DNA from: Hyphomicrobiales bacterium
Lineage (GTDB): Bacteria; Pseudomonadota; Alphaproteobacteria; Rhizobiales; Beijerinckiaceae
DNA: 47,593 nt
NCBI GenBank assembly: GCA_947455455.1
Contig: CANGOE010000013.1
Location: 1 to 47,593 of the forward strand
Direction: 5' to 3'
Every line of letters starts with the position of its first letter. The stretch's first letter is position 1. Shown in pieces: positions 24,972-33,555 of the stretch. The notes below the pieces were generated by a model. It made no database searches. It saw nothing but the letters and a program-made list of their open reading frames with translations, and was not told the DNA's origin. The position numbers and the translations under genes are program-made.

Positions 24972-26503
24972 CGGCACCTGTCTGGACCCGTTATACGGGC
25001 GCCCTGTCGCTCTCCGTGTTGTTATGGACAGGGCTGTTATGGACAGGTCATGCCCAGGCCCAGCTCCAGCCGGAAACCGCTGGCCTGCCTGCCACCGATT
25101 CGGGCGCAATCGCGCTGGTCGATCCGGTCTATCCGGCTCCATGGGATCAAAGCCTGACGGCTCTGCCGGTCGTGGCTCCTCCGCTTGTCTCCGACAGGGT
25201 GTCGCCGCTGGCGCAATCGATCAAACTGCTGTTGCAACCGGCTCAGCCAGCCCTTCAAGGGGTGAATGGAAGCGACAGCCCCGAAAAATCCGCTATCCTG
25301 CGTTTTTATGAGGCGCGCGATTTCCACCCGATTTGGATTGATCCCCACGGACTGACCGAGCGCGGGCAGGCATTGATGAAACGGCTGGCGCTGGCCGAGG
25401 ACGACGGGCTGGATGTGCCTTCGACCCTGCTGGCCCTGATCCAGACAGGCGCACCCCCGACCGCTTCGCTGGAAGTGGCGCTGTCACGCGCGGCCATTGC
25501 CTATGCCCGCGAGGCGCGCGGCAGTCGGATCGATCCGGTCAAACTGTCCAAATCCATGACCCCCAAACTCGATCTTCCGGACGGGTTCACGGTGTTGCAA
25601 CATCTCGCTCATGCCGACAAGGCCGGGGATGCCTTGTGGCATTACAACCCCAAACATGCGGGCTATGTGGCTTTGCGTGCCAAACTGGCGGAATGGCGCG
25701 AGACGACCGCCAGTCTGGTTGAGCCGCCTGCCAATACCCGTATGACGGATGGCAAGCCTGCCGCGCCCCTGCAACTCAACGATTTCCTGACCAATATGGA
25801 ACGCTGGCGCTGGCTTCCGGTCAATGCCGGTGACAGCCGGATCGAGGTCAACATCCCCGAATATACGATGCGGCTTTACGAGCACGGCACGTTGAAACAC
25901 ACGGGCCGGGTTGTGGTCGGCAAGACCAACACGCAAACCCCGATCTTTTCCTCGGTGATGGACCATGTGGTGATCAATCCGTCATGGGGCGTGCCTTATT
26001 CCATCCTGAAAAAGGAATTCCTGCCCAAACTTGCCGCCGATCCCGATTATGCCGAACGCCACGGCTATCAGGTGATCCGCAAGGATGACCGGATTGTCGG
26101 TATCCGCCAGCCGCCGGGCGAGCGAAACGCGCTGGGCTTCATCAAATTCATGTTCCCCAACGAACATGCCGTCTATCTGCATGATACCCCGCAACGCAAT
26201 CTGTTTGCCCGCGACGAACGGGCCTTCAGCCATGGCTGTGTGCGGGTCGACCAACCCTTCGCCCTCGCCGATGCCCTGCTGGGCGGCATGGGATTTGACG
26301 AGGCGCGGTTGAAAGCGATGATCGGCAAAGGCGAAAAAATTGTCACTTTGCAAACCCGCCTGCCGGTGCATCTGACCTATTTCACCCTGAGCGTCGACGA
26401 AAACGGCCATATCCGCCGCTTTGCCGACATTTACGGCCATGACGAGAAACTGCGTGCCGCTTTGCTCAAAGCACCACAAAGGGTTTTGGCAACGCGCCGT
26501 TAA
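24968..26503 (+). CDS. L,D-transpeptidase, YcbB (LdtD)-like
   Basis: Envelope enzyme predicted to make 3-3 cross-links in peptidoglycan. Seen: an N-terminal signal segment (LSLSVLLWTGLLWTG, AQA), a YcbB-type scaffold domain (ILRFYEARDFHPIWI), the landmark NMERWRWLP, and the YkuD catalytic motif SHGCVR with His422 and Cys424. Length is 511 residues against 615 in E. coli YcbB. The peptidoglycan-binding domain normally found between the scaffold and ERWRWLP is missing; only about 35 Pro-rich residues are there. The start has GGGAG 8 bases upstream and overlaps the regulator's stop (ATGA), so translation is coupled. A MepK-type peptidase gene follows, as in E. coli ycbB-ycbK. Confidence 0.92.
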   Translation: MTAPVWTRYTGALSLSVLLWTGLLWTGHAQAQLQPETAGLPATDSGAIALVDPVYPAPWDQSLTALPVVAPPLVSDRVSPLAQSIKLLLQPAQPALQGVNGSDSPEKSAILRFYEARDFHPIWIDPHGLTERGQALMKRLALAEDDGLDVPSTLLALIQTGAPPTASLEVALSRAAIAYAREARGSRIDPVKLSKSMTPKLDLPDGFTVLQHLAHADKAGDALWHYNPKHAGYVALRAKLAEWRETTASLVEPPANTRMTDGKPAAPLQLNDFLTNMERWRWLPVNAGDSRIEVNIPEYTMRLYEHGTLKHTGRVVVGKTNTQTPIFSSVMDHVVINPSWGVPYSILKKEFLPKLAADPDYAERHGYQVIRKDDRIVGIRQPPGERNALGFIKFMFPNEHAVYLHDTPQRNLFARDERAFSHGCVRVDQPFALADALLGGMGFDEARLKAMIGKGEKIVTLQTRLPVHLTYFTLSVDENGHIRRFADIYGHDEKLRAALLKAPQRVLATRR

Positions 26504-26596
26504 TCTATTTCATCCACAATCATAACATCCAGCCCCATTGTCCGATTGACCGGAAAAGGGCTGGAGCTGGTCACAACGCAGGATCGATAGAAGCGT

Positions 26597-28354
26597 ATGA
26601 GAGTTTTTTCCGAGCGGATCCAAGCAGTTCCCGACACCCGCAAGCGCATTGCCCTGCGGCATGCGGTTGCCGTCGGCGTGATGCTGTCGGCCACCTGTCT
26701 GGGCTTCGAGGGTCTCGGCAATGCCGAAGCCAACGGGGAAACGCGCGCGCTGACCATCCAGCACATGCACACGCATGAAACCGCGACCATAACCTTCAAA
26801 TCCGGCGGACAATTCAGCCGCGACGGCCTCGACAAACTCAACTGGATGTTGCGCGACTGGCGACGGGATGAACCGATTGCGATGGATCCGCGCCTGTTCG
26901 ATGTCGTCTGGGAAGCCACCCGCGCCACCGGCGCTTCCGGCCCGATCCATGTTGTGTCGGGCTACCGCTCGCCCACCACCAATGCAATGTTGCGCCAGCG
27001 CTCCAATCTGGTCGCCAAGAATTCCCAGCACATGCTTGGCAAGGCCATGGATTTCTATCTGACCGATGTCACGATGGACAAAGTGCGCGATGTCGGCATG
27101 CGGATGCAACGCGGCGGGGTCGGCTATTACCCCACCAGCTATACGCCTTTCGTGCATCTGGATGTCGGCAGTGTGCGCCATTGGCCGCGCATGAGCCATG
27201 ACCAGTTGGCCCGCTTGTTCCCCGATGGCAAGACCGTGCATGTCGGCACCGATGGCAAGCAATTCCCGCGTTATGCCGAAGCCTATGCCGAAGTGATCGC
27301 CGCAGGCGGTTCGGTCGGTGGCTATAGCGGCGATGGCGAGGAAACCGCCGTTGCCGATGCCTCCAGCGGATCGGGCAAGGGCTTCTTTGCCTGGCTGTTC
27401 GGCGTATCCGACGAGGATACCAGCACCAGCAAAAACCGTCGCAACACCACCACCGCCCGGCGCGGGACGGCTTCCGATGCGCCGGTCCGGCAGGCCGATT
27501 ACAACGACACCTCTCCTATTGCCGCCCTCCAGCAATATGAAGCCGCCCAGACGGCCGCCGCCACTGTGCCGAGCCGATACCGCGGCCAGAGCATTGCATC
27601 CAATTCGGTGGAGGATCGCGGCGAAAGCGTTGCGGTTCAGCGGCCTGCACCGGTCGAGAAAGTGGCCCCGATTCCGGCTGTGGCGCAGGCGGAATTGCGT
27701 CCGGTCACCCAACCGCTTGACCGCTCTCCCACGGCTTTGGCTGTCTCGACCGGCCCGCAACTGGTCTGGCAGAACGGGCCGACGCCGTTGCCGCCGCAAG
27801 CACGCGGCAATGCGACACCGATTGTTGTGGCCACCAACTTCTCGTCGCTGGCCGGATACAAGCGCGCCGATGTGCCTTTGCCGCCCGAAGGCCGCAAAAG
27901 TGTCAGCGTCAATATGGCAATGGCCGGCACTGCGCCTGTGGCGGCAAAATCCGAACCCGTCATGACGGGTTCCGTCCGTGGCCCCAATGGCTTGCCCTCA
28001 GTCATTACCGGCAACAAGCCAGCCTATGACGGCCCCGCTCTGGCCTATATGGACAATGGTGCAGGCCGGTCGGCTTGGGCCCCGATGCCGCAAGCACGCC
28101 CACCGGAATTCGGCAAAGCTCCGCAGGGGCAAGCCGCAAAACAGGCGACAGGAAAACAGGTTGCGACAAAACAGCCTGACCCCAAGGCCAAGGATACGCC
28201 ACACAACGAGCAGAAAACCGCCGCCAAGGCGACGGGCACCGGTGTGGCCTCTATCGGCGGGCCGAAGGATGATCCGCAGACCACCGCGACGCTGTCCTCC
28301 GGCTTCAAACCGACAGCCAGCCTGCCCGCACCCTCAGGCTTCAGCGTCCGCTAA
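26597..28354 (+). CDS. MepK/DUF882-type murein endopeptidase with long C-terminal tail
   Basis: Zinc peptidase of the YcbK/DUF882 (M15-like) family. E. coli MepK cleaves 3-3 cross-links, the product of L,D-transpeptidases. Seen: an N-terminal export signal (ALRHAVAVGVMLSATCL), then the catalytic domain (about 50-215) with GYRSP, the zinc motif SQHMLGKAMDF (His, Asp) and the second His in PFVHLDVG. Residues 240-585 form a long low-complexity tail rich in Ala, Pro, Thr and Lys, absent from E. coli MepK (182 residues). It lies 93 bases after the L,D-transpeptidase gene. The tail may span the periplasm or bind the wall; that is inference. Confidence 0.9.
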   Translation: MRVFSERIQAVPDTRKRIALRHAVAVGVMLSATCLGFEGLGNAEANGETRALTIQHMHTHETATITFKSGGQFSRDGLDKLNWMLRDWRRDEPIAMDPRLFDVVWEATRATGASGPIHVVSGYRSPTTNAMLRQRSNLVAKNSQHMLGKAMDFYLTDVTMDKVRDVGMRMQRGGVGYYPTSYTPFVHLDVGSVRHWPRMSHDQLARLFPDGKTVHVGTDGKQFPRYAEAYAEVIAAGGSVGGYSGDGEETAVADASSGSGKGFFAWLFGVSDEDTSTSKNRRNTTTARRGTASDAPVRQADYNDTSPIAALQQYEAAQTAAATVPSRYRGQSIASNSVEDRGESVAVQRPAPVEKVAPIPAVAQAELRPVTQPLDRSPTALAVSTGPQLVWQNGPTPLPPQARGNATPIVVATNFSSLAGYKRADVPLPPEGRKSVSVNMAMAGTAPVAAKSEPVMTGSVRGPNGLPSVITGNKPAYDGPALAYMDNGAGRSAWAPMPQARPPEFGKAPQGQAAKQATGKQVATKQPDPKAKDTPHNEQKTAAKATGTGVASIGGPKDDPQTTATLSSGFKPTASLPAPSGFSVR

Positions 28355-28363
28355 CGCGGGCGC

Positions 28364-28606
28364 TCAGGCCTGCATGCCGAGTGCTTGCAGGTAGAGTTCG
28401 AGAATGGCTTCTTCTTCCTGCCGTTCCGCATGGTTTTTCTTGCGGATTCCAACCACTTTACGCAGGATTTTGGTGTCGAACCCGTTGGCCTTGGCTTCGG
28501 AATAGACATCACGGATATCGCTGGCCAAAGCCGATTTTTCTTCTTCAAGACGCTCGATGCGTTCGATCAACGCTTTCAACTCGTCGGCGGCAACAGATGT
28601 TTGCAT
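28364..28606 (-). CDS. gapR: GapR-type nucleoid protein (DUF2312)
   Basis: Small DNA-binding protein of the GapR family. In Caulobacter it binds overtwisted DNA ahead of replication forks and helps topoisomerases. Seen: the whole conserved domain, [16 protein letters not shown], then [24 protein letters not shown] and [12 protein letters not shown]. Length is 80 residues, matching the family (89 in Caulobacter). AAAGGG precedes the ATG at a normal distance. It is convergent with the MepK-type gene, with only 9 bases between stops. Confidence 0.95.
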   Translation of the reverse strand: MQTSVAADELKALIERIERLEEEKSALASDIRDVYSEAKANGFDTKILRKVVGIRKKNHAERQEEEAILELYLQALGMQA

Positions 28607-28850
28607 GATTGGACCCTTTCAGGCAGATCGCAGAAGGACAAGACGTGTTGTCCCTGTGTCCAACAGCACAGGCTCAGGGTCAAGACAAAGCACACCGAAG
28701 CCCGTTCAGGCCTGTGGACGACGCGGGTAAATGCCCGAAAACCATCCCGTGCGGTGATTGGGGCAGATGACGCAACCCTGCACTTGCTCTAAACAAGGGC
28801 CGTGCATGGTTTGGACTGTCCGGCCTGCTACGAACCGAGCCTGTCCCCCG
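28607..28850. other. Divergent promoter region of gapR and the DMT transporter gene
   Basis: Non-coding. It contains two neighbouring inverted repeats, GGACAA/TTGTCC (28636-28653) and CTGTG/CACAG (28654-28671), about 30 bases upstream of gapR. They could be operators or a 5'-leader structure. No sure -35/-10 pair is visible. Confidence 0.4.
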
Positions 28851-29786
28851 ATGACCACCCCAGTCACCCCCACCTTGGCGGCTTCCGCCTCTCTGACACC
28901 GGCCTATGCGGCGCTGGTGTTCGGAGCGGCTGGCATGGGCATGTCACCGATGTTTGTGCGTTTTGCCGCAGAAGCGGGCGTAGGGCCCTATGCCTCGGCG
29001 TTCTGGCGGGTCTTTCTGGCTTTGCCGTTTTTATGGGTCTGGGCACGTTTCGAAGAAGGCGGCGGGCCTGCCATGCCGACATTCCGCAAGCCGATGATCT
29101 GGGCGGGCCTGTTGTTCAGCTGTGATCTGTTTTTCTGGCATCTGTCGATTTTGCGCACCAGCATTGCCAATGCGACGTTTCTCAGCACCACCGCGCCGGT
29201 CTGGGTTCTGCTGGTTTCGGTGGTGGTGCTGAAAGAAAAGGTCAAACCGGCGACGCTGGGCGGCTTGGCCCTGTGCCTGCTGGGCGGCAGTTCGCTGATC
29301 GGCGATACGCTGGTGCTGGCCCCCGAACGGCTGTTGGGCGATCTGTTCGGGCTGATGACCGCCGTGTTTTTCGGCCTCTATTTCTTCGGCATCAAATATG
29401 CGCGGGATGTGTCGGGAGCCGGACGCTCGACCTTTGCGGCCAGTGCAGTGGCCTCGGCGATCCTGCTGGTTGTGGCTGTGGCCACCCAAGACCAACTGCT
29501 CCCCTCGACATTGAAAGGGGCGGCATCGCTGTTGCTGATGGCGATGATTTCGCAGGCTCTCGGACAGGGTTTGCTGAGCGTTGCCTTGGGCCGGTTGCCG
29601 ACAGTGTTCAGCGCATTGGTAATTTTTCTCGAAGCCGTTGCGGCCGCCGCTTTGGGCTGGATTGTATTGGACGAGGCGCTCTCGCCCTTGCAATGGCTGG
29701 GTGGCGGCCTCATTCTGTGCGGCATCTTCATTGCGCGCCCGCGCACCGCCGACAAGCATCAAGAGAGCGACCATGCATCAGCCTAA
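28851..29786 (+). CDS. DMT superfamily (EamA) transporter
   Basis: Inner-membrane drug/metabolite transporter with two EamA repeats and about ten helices; many members export amino acids or metabolites. Seen: the repeat starts (AALVFGAAGMGMSPMFVR; LFGLMTAVFFGLYFFGIK), WRVFLALPFLW in helix 2, and FLEAVAAAALGWIVLDEALSP in helix 9. Length is 311 residues from ATG 28851. An earlier ATG at 28806 has a better AAGGG site, but the extra codons are unlike the genome's usage. The end overlaps the glycerate kinase gene by 14 bases, so the two are cotranscribed. Confidence 0.88.
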   Translation: MTTPVTPTLAASASLTPAYAALVFGAAGMGMSPMFVRFAAEAGVGPYASAFWRVFLALPFLWVWARFEEGGGPAMPTFRKPMIWAGLLFSCDLFFWHLSILRTSIANATFLSTTAPVWVLLVSVVVLKEKVKPATLGGLALCLLGGSSLIGDTLVLAPERLLGDLFGLMTAVFFGLYFFGIKYARDVSGAGRSTFAASAVASAILLVVAVATQDQLLPSTLKGAASLLLMAMISQALGQGLLSVALGRLPTVFSALVIFLEAVAAAALGWIVLDEALSPLQWLGGGLILCGIFIARPRTADKHQESDHASA

Positions 29787-31056
29787 ACCCTTTCTCGACG
29801 CGCTTTATCAGGCGGCTGTCACCTCGGCGTTGCCAAGCCACTGCCTGATCCCGCACCTGCCTGCCCCACCCGCGCACGGGCGGATCATCATTCTGGCAGG
29901 CGGCAAGGCGGCGGGCAGTATGAGTCTGGCGGCCGAACGCCATTATCGCGGGGTTTACGGTCTCGGTCCCGACCGGTTGACCGGCATTGCCGTAACCCGC
30001 CAGGGCTATGGCGAACCCACCGAACTGATCCGCATGATCGAGGCGGGTCATCCGGTCCCCAATCAGGCGGGGCTTGACGGCACACAAGCGGTAATGGCGC
30101 TGGCACAGGAGGCGACAGCCGACGATCTGGTGCTGGTGCTGTTGTCGGGGGGCGGCTCCGCTAACTGGATTGCTCCTGCCGATGGCCTGACTTTGGCCGA
30201 CAAGCAGGCCGTGACCCGCGCCATGTTGCGTTCGGGTGCGCCGATCGATGCGATCAACACCGTGCGCAAGCGGTTATCCGCAATCAAGGGGGGACGGCTC
30301 GCTGTCCTGGCCGCTCCCGCGCCCTTGCTGACACTGGCCATTTCCGATGTGCCCGGCGATGACCCGACCCATATTGCCTCCGGTCCGACGGTGCCCGATC
30401 CGACCACAAGGGCCGATGCGCTGGCGGTCCTTGCCCGCTATCATGTCACCTTGCCGGAAGCGGCGCAAAAACTGTTGGATGATCCGGCCAATGACACGCC
30501 CCGCGCCGATCATCCGGCCTTCGCCCAAGCCCGTTACACGCTGGTCGCCCGTCCGAGTGACGGTGTTGAAGCCGCAAGCCGTCTGGCCCGCGAGGCCGGA
30601 TACGAGATCCTGTCTCTGGGAGCCGATCTCGAGGGCGAGGCCCGCGACATTGCAAGACAGCATGCCGAACTGGCTCTGGAGGCCGCACAAGCAGGCCGCA
30701 AACTGGCGATCCTGTCGGGGGGCGAACTGACCGTGACCATGACGGGGACGGGGCGCGGTGGTCCGGGGCAGGAATATGCGCTGGCTTTGATGATCACCCT
30801 GAACGGCCATCCGGGGATTTCAGCGGTGGCGGGTGATACCGACGGCACCGACGGCGGCGGCGGCAATCCGGACGATCCGGCGGGGGCTTTCGTGTTTCCC
30901 GATTCCCTTGCCCGCGCCAAAGCCAAAGGGCTGGATCCCGAAGCCTCTCTTGCCAACAATGATTCCACCGGCTTCTTCGAGGGATTGGGTGATTTGCTCA
31001 CCCCCGGACCCACCGGCACAAACATCAACGACATCAGGGTGATCCTGATTGGCTGA
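29773..31056 (+). CDS. Glycerate 2-kinase (GckA/TtuD, MOFRL family)
   Basis: Phosphorylates D-glycerate to 2-phosphoglycerate. The family was earlier annotated as hydroxypyruvate reductase (TtuD). Seen: the N-terminal DUF4147 domain with ILAGGKAAGSMS and VLLSGGGSANW, then the C-terminal MOFRL domain with GGELTVTMTGTGRGGPGQEYAL and GDTDGTDGGG. Length is 427 residues, as expected. It begins inside the end of the DMT transporter gene and is followed after 28 bases by a DUF1036 gene. The transporter may carry a related metabolite, which is a guess from the overlap. Confidence 0.93.
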   Translation: MHQPKPFLDALYQAAVTSALPSHCLIPHLPAPPAHGRIIILAGGKAAGSMSLAAERHYRGVYGLGPDRLTGIAVTRQGYGEPTELIRMIEAGHPVPNQAGLDGTQAVMALAQEATADDLVLVLLSGGGSANWIAPADGLTLADKQAVTRAMLRSGAPIDAINTVRKRLSAIKGGRLAVLAAPAPLLTLAISDVPGDDPTHIASGPTVPDPTTRADALAVLARYHVTLPEAAQKLLDDPANDTPRADHPAFAQARYTLVARPSDGVEAASRLAREAGYEILSLGADLEGEARDIARQHAELALEAAQAGRKLAILSGGELTVTMTGTGRGGPGQEYALALMITLNGHPGISAVAGDTDGTDGGGGNPDDPAGAFVFPDSLARAKAKGLDPEASLANNDSTGFFEGLGDLLTPGPTGTNINDIRVILIG

Positions 31057-31084
31057 AGCAACGAGATGGTCTAGACTTGGCAAT

Positions 31085-31522
31085 ATGATCTTGTTCCGTT
31101 TGATCCTGATAGTCTGCGGTTTGGTGCTGGGCAGTGTGTGGGCTGACCCTGCTTCGGCCGATATGCGCGTGTGCAACAACACGCCCAGCCGTGTCGGTGT
31201 GGCGATCGGCTATCGTGACACGCAAGGCTGGGTCAGCGAGGGCTGGTATCTGCTTAAAGCCAACAGCTGTGAAATCCTGATCAAGGACGATCTGATCGCG
31301 CGCTACTATTACATCTATGCGCAGGATTATGATCGGGGTGGCGAATGGACGGGCCGCACGCCGATGTGTACCCGCGACAAGGAATTCCAGATCCGCGGCA
31401 TCGAGGAATGTCTGGCGCGCGGGTTTGACCGCACCCGCTTTTTTGAAATCGACAGCGGCGAACAGAAAAGCTGGACCGTGCAATTGGGCGAACCCGAACG
31501 CACACCCATCCCACCGAAATAA
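31085..31522 (+). CDS. DUF1036 family exported protein
   Basis: Small secreted or periplasmic protein of unknown function, common in alphaproteobacteria and cyanobacteria. Seen: a signal peptide (MILFRLILIVCGLVLGS, cleavage near ASA-DMR), then the DUF1036 domain with VCNNTPSRVGVAIGYRD, GWYLLKANSCE, YYYIYAQD and CTRDKEFQI. Four Cys in the mature part suggest two disulfides. Length is 145 residues. It lies between the glycerate kinase and chromate transporter genes on the same strand, probably in one operon, though no functional link is evident. Confidence 0.88.
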   Translation: MILFRLILIVCGLVLGSVWADPASADMRVCNNTPSRVGVAIGYRDTQGWVSEGWYLLKANSCEILIKDDLIARYYYIYAQDYDRGGEWTGRTPMCTRDKEFQIRGIEECLARGFDRTRFFEIDSGEQKSWTVQLGEPERTPIPPK

Positions 31523-31560
31523 CCCGATTGTCCGGCCTTGGCTGGCACAGGATCCGGACC

Positions 31561-32937
31561 ATGGCACAGGTGCAAGACAGCTCCGACGATCGTGATCAAG
31601 CCCGCGCCGCTTTGCCGTCCTTCGGGCAGGCCGCCCGGCTTTGGCTGAAGATCGGATGTCTGTCATTTGGCGGACCGGCGGGTCAAATCGCCATGTTGCA
31701 TCATGAGGTGGTCGATCAACGCCGCTGGATCAGCAACGGGCGGTTTCTGCATGCGCTCAATTTCTGCTCGCTGTTGCCCGGACCGGAAGCGCAACAACTG
31801 GCCACCTATCTGGGCTGGCTGATGCACGGGGCCAGAGGCGGCTTGGCCGCAGGCGCTCTGTTTGTGATCCCCGGTGCGCTGGTGATGATGGGGCTGTCGG
31901 CGATCTATGCGCTTTATGGCGCGGTCCCGCTGATTTCGTCGCTGTTTTTCGGATTGAAATGCGCGGTGCTGGTGATGGTGGTGGAAGCCCTGTTGCGGGT
32001 CGGCAAACGCGCCCTCAAAGGACCGAACGCCTATCTGCTGGCCGCACTGGCGTTTCTCGCTTTGTTTCTGTTCGGCCTGCCGTTTCCGCTGGTGGTCATG
32101 CTGGCCGGATGCTGTGGCCTGTTGGCACCCCATGCCTTCAAGGCAGGCACCCATGGCCAGACCGCCAATGGCGACGAAGCCCTGCTGGACCGGTTGATGC
32201 GGCATGATCCCGCACACGCCGCCAATCTGGCCCGCAGTGCCTATCGCGCCGGATGGATCGCTTTGGTGTTGTGGACCGCATCCCTGATCGTGCTGTTGCC
32301 GCAAGGCGGGGTGTTTGCCGATATCGGCTGGTTTTTCTCGAAAATGGCCGTGGTGACCTTTGGCGGGGCCTATGCGGTGCTGGCCTATGTCGCACAAGAA
32401 GCCGTCAATCTGTACCACTGGCTGTCACCCAGTGAAATGCTGGCAGGATTGGGACTGGCCGAAACCACCCCCGGCCCGTTGATCCTTGTGTTGCAATTTG
32501 TCGGCTTCCTGGCCGGATTTAGGGCTGACACGCTGGTTCAAGGGCTATGGGGCGGGATATTGGGAGCCCTGCTGACGCTGTGGGTGACCTTTACCCCCTG
32601 CTTTGCCTTTGTGTTTCTTGGTGCGCCGATGATTGAAAAAGCCCAGAACAATCCGCGGCTGACCGGCGCTCTGGCCGCTATTACCTGTGCGGTGGTGGGC
32701 GTGATCGCCAATCTGGCCCTGTGGTTCGGCTTGCGGGTGCTGTTTGCCGATATGACCTTGTGGCAATGGGGAGCGGTGTCGTTCGAATGGCCTGTGATGG
32801 CAAGCCTGAACCCTGCGGCTTTGCTGATTGCCGTGCTGGCCGCAGGGAGCCTGTTCGGGTTCAAGCTCGGTATCGTGCGCACCCTTGCCCTGTGCAGTCT
32901 GTCAGGACTGGTCTTGCATTGGGCCGCAGTGATCTAA
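31561..32937 (+). CDS. chrA: Chromate transporter ChrA, long two-domain form
   Basis: Inner-membrane CHR-family transporter; characterised members export chromate by proton exchange. Seen: two homologous CHR halves. The first begins LWLKIGCLSFGGPAGQIAM and has FCSLLPGPEAQQLA. The second has FFSKMAVVTFGGAYAVLAYV and LAETTPGPLILVLQF. There are about ten helices, with a charged loop near residues 200-230. Length is 458 residues, a typical long-chain ChrA. The ATG at 31561 has AGGA 7-8 bases upstream. No chrB regulator is present. Its stop lies 3 bases from the convergent isochorismatase-type gene. Confidence 0.93.
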   Translation: MAQVQDSSDDRDQARAALPSFGQAARLWLKIGCLSFGGPAGQIAMLHHEVVDQRRWISNGRFLHALNFCSLLPGPEAQQLATYLGWLMHGARGGLAAGALFVIPGALVMMGLSAIYALYGAVPLISSLFFGLKCAVLVMVVEALLRVGKRALKGPNAYLLAALAFLALFLFGLPFPLVVMLAGCCGLLAPHAFKAGTHGQTANGDEALLDRLMRHDPAHAANLARSAYRAGWIALVLWTASLIVLLPQGGVFADIGWFFSKMAVVTFGGAYAVLAYVAQEAVNLYHWLSPSEMLAGLGLAETTPGPLILVLQFVGFLAGFRADTLVQGLWGGILGALLTLWVTFTPCFAFVFLGAPMIEKAQNNPRLTGALAAITCAVVGVIANLALWFGLRVLFADMTLWQWGAVSFEWPVMASLNPAALLIAVLAAGSLFGFKLGIVRTLALCSLSGLVLHWAAVI

Positions 32938-32940
32938 GGC

Positions 32941-33555
32941 TCACGCCTGCACAACAGCCTGCATGGCCTCGTCAAGGCTGAGGATGGGGGCGACAGGCCG
33001 CAAGGCGTTGATGGCGGTGCGGTGGGTATCGGCCGAGAAGGCCGCACAGCCGTCCTCGAGCACCCGCACATCGAAATCCCGCACATGGGCTTCGCGCACC
33101 GTGGAGGCCACGCCGCCATTGGTGACAATGCCGCAAACCAGCAAAGTGTCGATGCCGGCCTTGCGCAACACCCATTCCAGACGGGTCATGTAAAAGGCCG
33201 AATAAGCCACTTTTTCAACGGTCAGATCCGCCGGTTGCAACACGTCGACCAGTTGGTGACCCCATGCGCCGGGGCAGAAATCCCCCTTGCCGAGAAAAGG
33301 TCGCAACTGTTTCAAATGCGGGGAGATCATGGGTTCCCCGTCTTTGGCGGGGACCAGAGTAAACTGGGTCGACACTACCCACCCGCCTTTGGCGCGCAAG
33401 GCTTGCGCCAGAGGCAGAATTTTTTGCGGCAAAGCGGCAATGGCCGGGGCCGCTTGCCCCGCCCGTCCGTAAGCCCCTGCGGGATCGAGAAAATCGTTTT
33501 GCAGATCGACGATCAACAAACCCGTACGGGTGCAATCCAAACTGTGCTGGCTCAT
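32941..33555 (-). CDS. Isochorismatase-fold protein with Gly at the catalytic Cys position
   Basis: Cytosolic protein of the isochorismatase-like hydrolase fold. Amidase members use Asp-Lys-Cys. Seen: Asp17 (LLIVDLQNDF) and Lys115 (VEKVAYSAF). The nucleophile position holds Gly148 (VTNGGVASTVREA), where pyrazinamidase/nicotinamidase or N-carbamoylsarcosine amidase have Cys. True isochorismatases (EntB, PhzD) also have Gly there. Cys141 is nearby but not at that position. Length is 204 residues. It is the last of four genes joined by ATGA overlaps with HyuA, HyuB and a lyase. An amide-hydrolysing role expected from context is therefore doubtful; a vinyl-ether hydrolase or other non-Cys chemistry is possible. 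Confidence 0.87.
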   Translation of the reverse strand: MSQHSLDCTRTGLLIVDLQNDFLDPAGAYGRAGQAAPAIAALPQKILPLAQALRAKGGWVVSTQFTLVPAKDGEPMISPHLKQLRPFLGKGDFCPGAWGHQLVDVLQPADLTVEKVAYSAFYMTRLEWVLRKAGIDTLLVCGIVTNGGVASTVREAHVRDFDVRVLEDGCAAFSADTHRTAINALRPVAPILSLDEAMQAVVQA

